Notes under the pieces: generated by a model
Told to the model about the DNA's origin: nothing
The model's database searches: none
The model's input: only the letters and a program-made list of their open reading frames with translations
Shown here: in pieces, positions 1 to 5,554 of the stretch
Numbering within the stretch: the first letter of the stretch is position 1
Layout of the letters: each line of letters starts with the position of its first letter
Made by a program: the position numbers and the translations under genes
Assembly (NCBI GenBank): GCA_030610025.1
Contig: JAUWSP010000214.1
Span: 1-5,554, forward strand
Source: Acidobacteriota bacterium
GTDB taxonomy: Bacteria > Acidobacteriota > Thermoanaerobaculia > Multivoradales > JAHEKO01
Length of the DNA stretch: 5,554 nt
Direction: 5' to 3'

Positions 1-962
1 AGGCATGGCGTAGACGGGCCGAGGGCGTAGTCGTTCAGGCGAGGAGCTTTCGAGCCGAGCTTCGGCGAGCGGCCGCAGAGCAGCGCGTAGAGACCTCGGT
101 TGGTCTGACGCTGTTGCCCGATGAATCGTGTTGCCGTCGGGTGGCCTCGGGCCAACCGGTCGAGGTGCGGCATCTCGATCGAGGACTCGACACCGGACTG
201 CTCAGCGAGCATCGGCAGATAGGCACCGGAAACACCCTCCAGCACCACCACGAGGATGTTCTGGTCGGTCTGGCCGAGATCTGTCCACGGCTCGCCCGAC
301 AAGTCGCTGCTCCAGATCTGGGCCAGCTCCTCAGTGACGCCACGGCTCGGTTCCAGCACCGACGGGCGCGACCCTCCTCCGAACGGCAAGTACCGTTGCA
401 TCTCCTCGGCCAGGAAATGACTGCGCCTCCAGGCCAGCGTCTGGGGCTCCGAGGGCCACACCCACAGAGCCAGGCAAGCCACTAGCGCAACGACCAGCAC
501 AGCGACCACCGCTCGCCCATCGAAGGACTGCTTCAGGATCAGCCAAGTCATGTAGCTGACCACGACGAGCAGTGTCAGGAGAAGAATTGGGCGGGACAGG
601 ACCAGGCCGGAGCCCAATAGGAATGTCGGGTCCGCCAGATAACCTGCGTAGGTCAGGCTCAGAGGTGCGTCGAGGGCCAGGACATGCTCGTAGTTGGCAT
701 ACTGGAGCAAGACCCACACGAAGGTGAGAACCACAGCCGCCCAACGTCGCCACTGGCCTACCAGCAACACCACGAACAGAAAACAGAGCGCAGCCACGAG
801 GTCGGCCGCAAAGCCTCGAAAAAGGGTGGCACCTTGTCCGATACCGAGCTCGCGCACGGCCAGGAAGCGCAGGATCCAGGCCGGTATGATGAGAACTGCG
901 GCAAGAGCCGCAAGTCTCAGACCAGCACCGTGGGATTGGCCGCTACGGGCCTCGATACTCAC
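1..962 (-). CDS. LtaS-like/sulfatase-superfamily membrane transferase, 3' end cut by window edge
   Basis: About 320 residues are visible; the C-terminal part of the catalytic domain lies beyond base 1. Five hydrophobic helices are seen at about residues 15-36, 51-69, 74-91, 123-143 and 150-168, the count found in lipoteichoic acid synthases. A loop follows, then the start of an alkaline-phosphatase/sulfatase fold: NILVVVLEGVSGAYLP, where E242 is the expected metal ligand, then MPHLDRLA, then RQTNRGLYALLCGRSPKL, where T287 is the expected nucleophile. In this family the enzyme moves phosphoglycerol or phosphoethanolamine from a phospholipid onto a periplasmic or surface acceptor; the substrate here cannot be told. 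The frame has no ATG before the fourth membrane segment. GTG at 962 gives a short polar N-terminus before helix 1 and lies 22 nt after the preceding stop, with only a weak, distant GAGGCGAG as ribosome site. It is probably the last visible gene of a three-gene operon. Confidence 0.85.
   Translation of the reverse strand, partial: MSIEARSGQSHGAGLRLAALAAVLIIPAWILRFLAVRELGIGQGATLFRGFAADLVAALCFLFVVLLVGQWRRWAAVVLTFVWVLLQYANYEHVLALDAPLSLTYAGYLADPTFLLGSGLVLSRPILLLTLLVVVSYMTWLILKQSFDGRAVVAVLVVALVACLALWVWPSEPQTLAWRRSHFLAEEMQRYLPFGGGSRPSVLEPSRGVTEELAQIWSSDLSGEPWTDLGQTDQNILVVVLEGVSGAYLPMLAEQSGVESSIEMPHLDRLARGHPTATRFIGQQRQTNRGLYALLCGRSPKLGSKAPRLNDYALGPSTPC
818..835 (+). repeat. REP-like dispersed repeat, copy A
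   Basis: Reads GAAAAAGGGTGGCACCTT on the plus strand: a purine tract followed by the near-palindrome GGTG-G-CACC. It equals the minus-strand copy at 2746-2765 apart from a 2-nt CG insertion there, and differs at two positions from the copy at 4679-4696. It lies inside the LtaS-like gene, on the opposite strand, between membrane helices 1 and 2 (encoding GATLFR). That peptide is plausible for the family, so chance cannot be excluded for this copy alone. Confidence 0.5.
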
Positions 963-984
963 TCGCCGGATCGTAGCACTCGCC

Positions 985-2790
985 TCAGGGAACCACCGAC
1001 GTCCAAGCAGAGGTGCCACCCGATTCGAAGCTATCGGCAAACACCCTTCCCAGCATCCATGGTCCGTTCTGCTGGCCCGTCCGCATAGGGCCACCGCGAG
1101 CGGTCCCCCAAAGCAAACAATTCATACTCGAGCCAGGCACCGTGAACTGGTCCAGGCCGTGATCAAAGGTCTGCACGAAGACTTCCAACTGACCGTCCCC
1201 ATCCAGGTCTCCGACCGTTGGAGCAGCCGGTGCACCGTTCCCGTTGCCATTGTGACCCGGGCTCGGCAATGGGATGTCATGCAGTACGGTGCCATCAGAG
1301 CCCAGGATCATCAAGTAGCCCGAATCGTGGACGTCCGGGTCGCCATAGGTGGCCAGCAGGATCTCGGGTGACCCATCCTGATTCAGGTCGGCCACAGTCG
1401 GCTCGGAGCTGAACAGAATTGCCTTGCCGTGGCGGTAGCTGGTACGCCACAGACGCTGTCCGGAAGCATCGAAGGCATACAAGTACCCGTCATTCAGCGA
1501 GACAACGACCTCGGGTCGAGAGTCACCGCTGATACTGACAATGGTTGGTGCCGGAATCCCACGAGGTGGGTACCAACCTTCGACCTGGATGGGGGTATCC
1601 CCCCGTGGAAGCTGCTCCCAGCCCGCCTTGCGCCGGGCGGACCGACTCCCGTCACCGTGTGAGCCCTCCATGACCATGACTGCATAAGCCTGGGTCTCGT
1701 AGGGCACCTGCATCTCGACGTTGGGTATGCCGATGATCTCGTTCTTGCCGTCTCCATCGAGATCGGCAACCGAGGGCGGCGAGGCCGTCCACTGCAGCCA
1801 CTCTGCCCAGTCGGGATGAGGCCACTGCCCCGTGTGGAGGTGATAGTGATCATGCTCCACCTGCGGATCGGCCCAACGGATGAACTGACCCCAGGTGAGT
1901 CGGTTGCCAGCGTAGTTGGAGTCGCGATTGGTGTAGTAGCCCGAGGCGTCGATGGCAACTCCGTCGAGATCGAACGCCTGGATGTGATGGTTGTCGTAGG
2001 TGACCAGGATCTCCAGCTGTCGGTCATCGTCGATATTGCCGATGCCTGGGTTGAGCCCGTAACAGCCGAAGCCGCTGTGGCCTGGGCCGTTACGGTCGGC
2101 ATCGTTACCTGGCCCGGCAAGGTTGTTGTAGCGAGGCCAGGCCGGATCGTGTCCGCCTGCGGGCTCATAGGAGGTGCCATCCTGACTGAACACGAACACC
2201 TGGGCTCCGCCTTGAGAGGTGGGAGACGTCTGGGTGGTCGTAGCAACGACCTCCACCATGCCATCGCCATCGAGATCGGCCGCCGCGAGGCCCCTCACCT
2301 CGGGTTGCTCCCCACCCGTAGTGGTATCAGCCGGCCATCCCGCCTTGACCTGCAGATGGGTGCCGTCCCACTCGAGGGCAAGCACTTCGTGGCCCCGCCC
2401 CACCACGACCTCGGTGACTCCGTCAAAATCCAGATCGACGACGACGTGAGGTGAATAGACCCTGCCATCGCCGAACTCGGCACGGTGGAGCAGAGTGCCG
2501 GCGCTCGAGAAGACGTAGGTGTCGTAGTAGGCAGCGATGAGCTCATTGGAGCCATCGCCATCGAGGTCGTAGACCACCGGGGAGGCATACCAACTCGTTT
2601 GGCCACTCAAGTTCCTGACGAAGACGGGAGCTTGCACCGGGCCCGTACTGGTGCCGAGCCCGCAGGTCGGCGCCTCGCCTCGCCCGGGCATCGACGAGAG
2701 GATGAACGCCAACATGAAGGCCACCGACGAAACATGGCCCCGAGGAAGGTGCCACCCGCTTTTTCTACATTCGCCCATTGCCCTATCCAC
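985..2790 (-). CDS. Secreted FG-GAP/VCBS repeat beta-propeller protein
   Basis: 601 residues. The N-terminus carries a signal-peptide-like hydrophobic stretch (SSVAFMLAFILSS, about 21-33). The body has eight FG-GAP/VCBS repeats, each with a calcium-loop motif: DLDGDG at 75, DLDFDG at 119, DLDGDG at 172, NIDDD at 252, DLDGDG at 343, a reduced SGD at 421, DLNQDG at 468 and DLDGDG at 528. Each is followed by a PE/VE/NE pair and a beta strand. Repeats four and six are degenerate. A long insert between repeats four and five holds a His-rich segment (about 313-327). The C-terminus is a short tail, VFADSFESGGTSAWTSVVP, also found on the neighbouring beta-helix protein. Such proteins are exported calcium-stabilised propellers, often ligand- or glycan-binding; no enzyme motif is seen. 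GTG at 2790 is preferred because GAGGTG lies 8 nt upstream; ATG at 2778 is the alternative. The gene sits 12 nt after the previous stop. Confidence 0.88.
   Translation of the reverse strand: MDRAMGECRKSGWHLPRGHVSSVAFMLAFILSSMPGRGEAPTCGLGTSTGPVQAPVFVRNLSGQTSWYASPVVYDLDGDGSNELIAAYYDTYVFSSAGTLLHRAEFGDGRVYSPHVVVDLDFDGVTEVVVGRGHEVLALEWDGTHLQVKAGWPADTTTGGEQPEVRGLAAADLDGDGMVEVVATTTQTSPTSQGGAQVFVFSQDGTSYEPAGGHDPAWPRYNNLAGPGNDADRNGPGHSGFGCYGLNPGIGNIDDDRQLEILVTYDNHHIQAFDLDGVAIDASGYYTNRDSNYAGNRLTWGQFIRWADPQVEHDHYHLHTGQWPHPDWAEWLQWTASPPSVADLDGDGKNEIIGIPNVEMQVPYETQAYAVMVMEGSHGDGSRSARRKAGWEQLPRGDTPIQVEGWYPPRGIPAPTIVSISGDSRPEVVVSLNDGYLYAFDASGQRLWRTSYRHGKAILFSSEPTVADLNQDGSPEILLATYGDPDVHDSGYLMILGSDGTVLHDIPLPSPGHNGNGNGAPAAPTVGDLDGDGQLEVFVQTFDHGLDQFTVPGSSMNCLLWGTARGGPMRTGQQNGPWMLGRVFADSFESGGTSAWTSVVP
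988..1044 (-). other. Conserved C-terminal tail of the propeller protein
   Basis: Encodes VFADSFESGGTSAWTSVVP, the last 19 residues before TGA. It matches the last 19 residues of the upstream beta-helix protein at 10 positions (F-A-D-x-F-E-x-G-x-T-S-x-W and the final P). I recall similar FADGFESGDTSAWS-like endings on many large exported proteins of some Gram-negative groups; the function is unknown to me. It lacks the hydrophobic helix plus basic end of PEP-CTERM or GlyGly-CTERM sorting signals and has no LPXTG. Confidence 0.7.
1011..1022 (-). repeat. REP-like dispersed repeat, copy D (weak)
   Basis: Minus-strand CGGGTGGCACCT, a 12-base match to the copy at 2746-2765 but without the A-rich arm. 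It encodes the SGGTS of the conserved tail, so it may simply reflect protein constraint. It is listed because it shares the palindromic core. Confidence 0.3.
2746..2765 (-). repeat. REP-like dispersed repeat, copy B, in a signal-peptide n-region
   Basis: Minus-strand GAAAAAGCGGGTGGCACCTT. It encodes KSGWHLP just after the start of the propeller protein, before the hydrophobic core of its signal peptide, making that n-region unusually long (about 20 residues). Identical to copy A apart from a 2-nt insertion. Confidence 0.5.
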
Positions 2791-2798
2791 AGTCGCTG

Positions 2799-2804
2799 CA
2801 CCTC
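2799..2804 (-). promoter_or_regulatory. Ribosome binding site of the propeller gene, overlapping the upstream stop
   Basis: Minus-strand GAGGTG, 8 nt before GTG 2790. It shares two bases with the TGA (2805-2803) ending the beta-helix gene, which supports coupled translation within one mRNA. Confidence 0.6.
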
Positions 2805-4611
2805 AGGGGTTCGAGCCGGACCAATTCGAAGTGTTGCCAAGTTCGAACCCGTCTGCGAACAGCAGAGCTGGCCCAGGACGCGGACCGTAGTCCGGTAAGG
2901 GCTCACCGAGCTCGAAAGCTCCCATATCGGGAAGGCCCTGGAGGGCGAAGGCGTCGTTCAGGTTGGCGATCTCTTCGCCAGCGTCCACTTCGGGGGCGCC
3001 TGGTAAGAGTCGGAGATCACGGCTCCCGGGAATCGCCTGCGAGTCCCAGGTTACGGGTAACGTGGCATCCACCACGTCATCGAAAGTAGCCTCGACTCCA
3101 TGGGGTTCTACTCCGATCGTCTGGAGATCCGACAGCCTGCTGTAACGCACGTTGTCCCATTTGAAATAGGGGTCGCTGGGTGAGCCGACAGCTCGTGTTG
3201 TGCCCCAACCGTTGTAGTCGAAATCCCTATAGCCCTCGTCGGCGACAGTCGTGAACTCGAACGCGTAACGGGTTCCGAGAAAGAGGTTGTTGCGAAAGAC
3301 CGCGTTGCGCCACATGGCCCCGTTGTCACCGTGCCCATCGCCGTGTTTGGCACTGGTGTTATGAACGACGATGAAGCCGGTGGTGTCGTTGTGCATCTTC
3401 ACGGGGACGCTTTCGAGATTGAAAAGCTCGTTGCGAAAGATGTATGCCGGGCCCCCGCGGATGGGTTGCACGCTGATTCCCATGCGGGCGTTCATCACCC
3501 GATTGCTCCAAACCCGGACGTTGGCCTGGTTGTAGTCGATCTCGATGCCGTCGTCGACACAGAAGGCGGCATCGTTACCAAAGACGTCGTTACCGTAGGA
3601 AGGACCCGTGAACGGCTGCAGGGAGACACAGTCCCCGAAATTGCGGACCTTGTTGTGACAGACCACGTTCCCGTAGCCTCGGAGATCGATCCCTCGCTCC
3701 GAAGGAATACCCACTCCGGGCCACGACACTCGACCTTCGATCACGTTGTCGCAGACGGTCTGGTTGCCCTCCAGGCCGTCACCCCGGCGATTCAAGATTC
3801 CGTGGTCCACATCTCGAATCAGATTGTGACGGATCACGATATCGCGGCTGTGCTGAGCATCGATTCCCCATCGACCGTTCTCCAGAGTCAGGCCCTCGAT
3901 CACGACATGGCTGATCGTCTGATTCCATTCACCGAGAGTGATGATCCCCCGGTCGGTAGCCTTGCCATCCACGACCGCAAGCCCGTTTCCTGGACCCGCA
4001 AACACAATAGGTGCCAGGGGTTTGCCACTACCACTGGTCAAAAGCTGAAACGGCTCGTAGGTGCCAGGGGATATTTGCAGGGTGTCACCCGGCTCAGCAG
4101 CGTCAGCGGCTGCTTGGAGGCCCTTGAACGGATTGACCAGGCTTCCATCACCATCACCGGTTCCGGGTACTACATAGAGGTGGCGACCGGCGAAAGTCGC
4201 GGGAGGCGGTGTGCGGGTAGTTGCGGACACGGTCCTGCTCTCGGCACCGCCATCTGGATCGCTCAAGGTCAGGCGCAGTTCGTAGGACTCGCCCGGCTCG
4301 AGAAAGAGGGCACTGACGGCCCAGAAGTTGAGGCCTAGTGGCGCACCATTCACTACCAGTGCAGGATGAGCCCGCATGGCGGGTGCAGCAGGATTCCAGG
4401 GCGTTTCCCCCTCGACCCGAAACTCCATCTGCAGCGAGCTGTCTAGATCATCGTCTCCGCCAACCCACCACAGAGCCCCGATATGCTCGAACGTGCCATC
4501 GACCCTCAAAGTCCCTGGCACCACATCGTCACCAGAAAAAGCAGGAACTGCTGAGAGACCGAGTAGCAGCCATACTGTACCGAGACCAGATCTGCAATTG
4601 CCCACTCGCAA
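2803..4611 (-). CDS. Secreted right-handed parallel beta-helix protein with N-terminal Fn3-like domain
   Basis: 602 residues from TTG 4611. That start has AGAGGGGG 7 nt upstream and gives a compact signal peptide (hydrophobic 10-24, likely cleavage near VPAFS). GTG 4605 also works; the longer frame from GTG 4656 lacks a ribosome site. Residues about 32-134 form a fibronectin-III-like domain with GALWWVGGDDDLDSS and LEPGESYELRLTLSDPDGG. From about 144 begins a pectin-lyase-like beta-helix: YVVPGTGDGDGSLVNPFKGL and AEPGDTLQISPGTYE are the typical opening of DUF1565-type helices. An asparagine ladder (x-x-N) recurs at 263, 289, 320, 346, 370, 394, 418 and 441, mostly 23-26 residues apart, marking about eight rungs. 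Four Cys (287, 318, 328, 351) cluster in the middle rungs. CVDDGIEID (351-359) is an acidic patch of the sort seen in polysaccharide lyases and epimerases, but catalysis is unproven. It ends in the tail LFADGFELGNTSNWSGSNP. It appears to be the first gene of the operon. Confidence 0.88.
   Translation of the reverse strand: MRVGNCRSGLGTVWLLLGLSAVPAFSGDDVVPGTLRVDGTFEHIGALWWVGGDDDLDSSLQMEFRVEGETPWNPAAPAMRAHPALVVNGAPLGLNFWAVSALFLEPGESYELRLTLSDPDGGAESRTVSATTRTPPPATFAGRHLYVVPGTGDGDGSLVNPFKGLQAAADAAEPGDTLQISPGTYEPFQLLTSGSGKPLAPIVFAGPGNGLAVVDGKATDRGIITLGEWNQTISHVVIEGLTLENGRWGIDAQHSRDIVIRHNLIRDVDHGILNRRGDGLEGNQTVCDNVIEGRVSWPGVGIPSERGIDLRGYGNVVCHNKVRNFGDCVSLQPFTGPSYGNDVFGNDAAFCVDDGIEIDYNQANVRVWSNRVMNARMGISVQPIRGGPAYIFRNELFNLESVPVKMHNDTTGFIVVHNTSAKHGDGHGDNGAMWRNAVFRNNLFLGTRYAFEFTTVADEGYRDFDYNGWGTTRAVGSPSDPYFKWDNVRYSRLSDLQTIGVEPHGVEATFDDVVDATLPVTWDSQAIPGSRDLRLLPGAPEVDAGEEIANLNDAFALQGLPDMGAFELGEPLPDYGPRPGPALLFADGFELGNTSNWSGSNP
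2806..2862 (-). other. Conserved C-terminal tail of the beta-helix protein
   Basis: Encodes LFADGFELGNTSNWSGSNP immediately before the stop, after a proline-rich linker (PLPDYGPRPGP). It pairs with the tail of the next gene. At six of the nine identical positions that allow a codon choice (excluding Trp), the two genes use different codons, so the likeness is at protein level. Confidence 0.7.
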
Positions 4612-4618
4612 ACTAGAA

Positions 4619-4626
4619 CCCCCTCT
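4619..4626 (-). promoter_or_regulatory. Ribosome binding site deciding the TTG 4611 start
   Basis: Minus-strand AGAGGGGG, 7 nt before TTG 4611 and 13 nt before GTG 4605. No comparable purine tract precedes GTG 4656. The resulting N-terminus, MRVGNCRSG followed by a hydrophobic stretch, is a normal signal peptide. Confidence 0.55.
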
Positions 4627-4651
4627 ACCGACTATCACAAAACTGGTCAGC

Positions 4652-4667
4652 AGCACTGTGGAGTGCT
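4652..4667. promoter_or_regulatory. Small hairpin in the leader of the beta-helix gene
   Basis: AGCACT-GTGG-AGTGCT, a perfect 6-base stem with a four-base loop, 41 bases upstream of the preferred TTG start. It could be an operator or a leader hairpin. It also buries the alternative GTG at 4656, a further argument against that start. Its function is unproven. Confidence 0.3.
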
Positions 4668-4678
4668 AGTCGATCATC

Positions 4679-4696
4679 AGGGTGCCACCCTCTTTC
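4679..4696 (-). repeat. REP-like dispersed repeat, copy C, intergenic
   Basis: Minus-strand GAAAGAGGGTGGCACCCT. Its right part AGGGTG-G-CACCCT is a perfect inverted repeat with 6-base arms and a single central base (4679-4691). It is the most symmetric copy and the only one in non-coding DNA. It lies between the transposase gene and the beta-helix gene, about 220 bases beyond the transposase stop. Confidence 0.55.
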
Positions 4697-4876
4697 TGGC
4701 CTCGCGAATCAAGACTCACCATCCCATCAGGCCAAACCCGTGGTCCTGTCTCGAGAGTCCGACTCGGGCTCTTCTCTCGCCTCCATTGCTGCGGCAAGAC
4801 GAGCCGTTCCAGCAACCCTACTGATGGGGGATATGGTCTCAGGGCGGCCCAATCGCAGAATCAACTGCTGCCGAAG

Positions 4877-4890
4877 TTCAGGCACCTGAA
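4877..4890. repeat. Second inverted repeat downstream of the transposase
   Basis: TTCAGG-CA-CCTGAA, perfect 6-base arms with a two-base loop, 10 bases beyond the first inverted repeat. The two together would form tandem hairpins in the transposase 3' UTR, or a BIME-like pair. No poly-T follows. Confidence 0.4.
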
Positions 4891-4900
4891 ACGCTCTGGC

Positions 4901-4913
4901 AAGATCGGATCTT
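4901..4913. repeat. Inverted repeat right after the transposase stop
   Basis: AAGATC-G-GATCTT, perfect 6-base arms around one base, beginning one base past the TAG of the transposase gene. No T-run follows on the minus strand, so a Rho-independent terminator is not supported. Structured repeats flanking a RAYT gene fit the known REP-plus-transposase arrangement. Confidence 0.45.
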
Positions 4914-4914
4914 C

Positions 4915-5554
4915 CTACCCGGGGGCCTGGGCTGGATTCCGAAAGGGCCAGGGTGGCGGAAAGGCCCCGTCAGGAAATACTGCATGGAGATCGCCTTCTT
5001 GACATCGTCTCGCAGCCCTCCGAAACGCTGTAGAGAAGGAAATATATGCCTCCCTCAGGAGATTGCGGACCTCCTTCGAGGCGCAGTGGAACATTGGAGC
5101 TGGAGACCACTTCGACCGAACTGGTCTCTGATGAGGATCCTGGAGAAGCGTTCCTCTCACCCCCAATGGCTCCGTGCCCTCAGACCGATGCCGAGCGTCT
5201 GTTTCGGCTTCAATCTGGACCACCAGTACATGAGCCCTCTCCCTACACGAACTCGGCTTGAGACCCTGCCAGCACGGTAACGTCGTGATGTGCACGACTT
5301 CCTCTACCCTGAATTGAGATCGGTTCTCTACTCCTGTTTTGCCAGAAGCGCGACGCTCTCTGGTCCGATCAATCCATACGCCTCGGAGCTCCCTCCCAAA
5401 CAAGAGGGCCTGCACTGTGCTCACACCAGGCCACTCGAGTGGACTCGACACCAAATCTTCCTTGCAACCGTTCCCCAGGATGTAGCGCAGTCGATTGACC
5501 TGAGCTACCTCCTCATCACTCACTAGGACATGCTGATATCGACGATGCCAAAAA
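4915..5554 (-). CDS. REP-associated tyrosine transposase (RAYT, IS200-like), 5' end outside window
   Basis: 212 residues are visible before the TAG at 4915, and the frame is open through the right edge, so the true start and the HUH nuclease core lie outside. The visible part begins FWHRRYQHVLVSDEE and runs into VNRLRYILGNGCKEDLV and SPLEWPGVSTVQALL, the post-HUH segment typical of Y1/RAYT transposases (compare the usual RYI-NPV-AGLV-P--W). It is followed by GVWIDRTRE, then TTLPCWQGL, then PLGVRGTLLQDPHQRP and SPAPMFHCASKEVRN, and ends FPDGAFPPPWPF, all of which I recognise from a long-form RAYT group with a C-terminal extension. RAYTs are single-strand nucleases that cut and move short palindromic REP elements; they usually occur as single stable copies. 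No internal stop or frameshift is visible, so this end looks intact. A GTG at 5523 opens the same frame but is internal to the recognised homology. No operon link to the downstream genes is evident. Confidence 0.85.
   Translation of the reverse strand, partial: FWHRRYQHVLVSDEEVAQVNRLRYILGNGCKEDLVSSPLEWPGVSTVQALLFGRELRGVWIDRTRERRASGKTGVENRSQFRVEEVVHITTLPCWQGLKPSSCRERAHVLVVQIEAETDARHRSEGTEPLGVRGTLLQDPHQRPVRSKWSPAPMFHCASKEVRNLLREAYISFSTAFRRAARRCQEGDLHAVFPDGAFPPPWPFRNPAQAPG

Larger units (their letters stand above)
4612..4914. other. Intergenic region between the transposase gene and the operon
   Basis: About 300 bases with no supportable gene on either strand. It holds, from the transposase side, two inverted repeats, a stretch without recognisable features (about 4700-4876), the symmetric REP-like copy, the leader hairpin and the ribosome binding site. 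The operon promoter should be here, reading leftward, but I could not find a convincing -35/-10 pair. A plus-strand reading frame from GTG 4682 runs antisense into the transposase and has no recognisable family. Confidence 0.6.

Noticed and set aside
331..753. Minus-strand frame of 140 codons and another at 35-343
   Set aside because: They overlap the LtaS-like gene in other frames; only that gene's frame gives five membrane helices and the VVVLEG / QTNRG catalytic motifs.
1591..1604. GGGGG-TAT-CCCCC inverted repeat with a C6 run inside the propeller gene
   Set aside because: Could be slippage-prone, but the frame is intact and the run is short; it encodes RGDTPIQ within a continuous protein. 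Nothing supports phase variation.
1494..2270. Minus-strand frame of 258 codons
   Set aside because: Shifted-frame shadow of the propeller gene; low-complexity Arg/Ser/Thr-rich composition.
694..2454. Several plus-strand frames (694-1371, 1816-2454 and shorter ones)
   Set aside because: All lie opposite the propeller or LtaS-like genes, and their sequence is the mirror of the DLDGDG repeats or membrane helices. No recognisable family.
4008..4070. 13-base direct repeat TAGGTGCCAGGGG at 4008-4020 and 4058-4070
   Set aside because: The copies are read in different frames (PLAPI and SPGTY), and each peptide is ordinary for beta-helix proteins, so chance plus coding constraint is enough.
3331..4338. 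Long plus-strand open frame (335 codons)
   Set aside because: It is fully antisense to the well-supported beta-helix gene, and its residues show no domain or membrane pattern. Its openness follows from GC-rich codon use on the other strand.
4700..4876. Possible promoter elements such as TTGATT and CATATC on the minus strand
   Set aside because: No pair has an acceptable 16-18 base spacer, so no promoter is claimed.
4682..5002. Plus-strand frame of 106 codons in the intergenic region
   Set aside because: Starts inside a palindromic repeat, lacks a ribosome site, runs antisense into the transposase, and has no recognisable domain.

Overview
The window is GC-rich (roughly 60% by eye), densely coding, and essentially all on the minus strand. 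It looks like a chromosomal stretch of a Gram-negative bacterium. Large secreted beta-propeller and beta-helix proteins, an LtaS-like membrane enzyme and a long-form REP-associated transposase fit Acidobacteriota or some delta/gamma-proteobacterial lineages. That placement rests on remembered family resemblance and is low confidence.

Reading along the minus strand from the right-hand edge: (1) 5554-4915 is the 3' part of a REP-associated tyrosine transposase (RAYT, IS200-like), whose N-terminus lies outside the window. (2) 4914-4612 is a non-coding stretch with two short perfect inverted repeats just after the transposase stop, one palindromic REP-like repeat, and a small hairpin. (3) 4611-2803 encodes a secreted right-handed parallel beta-helix protein with an N-terminal fibronectin-III-like domain. 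(4) 2790-985 encodes a secreted FG-GAP/VCBS protein with eight calcium-loop repeats. (5) 962-1 is the 5' part of an LtaS/sulfatase-superfamily polytopic membrane enzyme, cut by the left edge just after its catalytic threonine.

Items 3 to 5 look like one operon, with gaps of 12 and 22 nt; the ribosome binding site of the propeller gene overlaps the stop codon of the beta-helix gene. Signal peptides on two products and five membrane helices on the third place all three at or beyond the inner membrane. A role in extracellular or envelope polysaccharide or glycerophosphate chemistry is an inference.

The two most notable signals are: (a) an almost identical 19-residue C-terminal tail ending both secreted proteins although their domains are unrelated, with synonymous codon differences showing that the peptide is conserved rather than the DNA recently copied; and (b) a dispersed purine-tract plus GGTGGCACC repeat, two copies of which sit inside coding sequence, next to a RAYT gene that might mobilise it. 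No tRNA, rRNA, CRISPR array or clear promoter was found.
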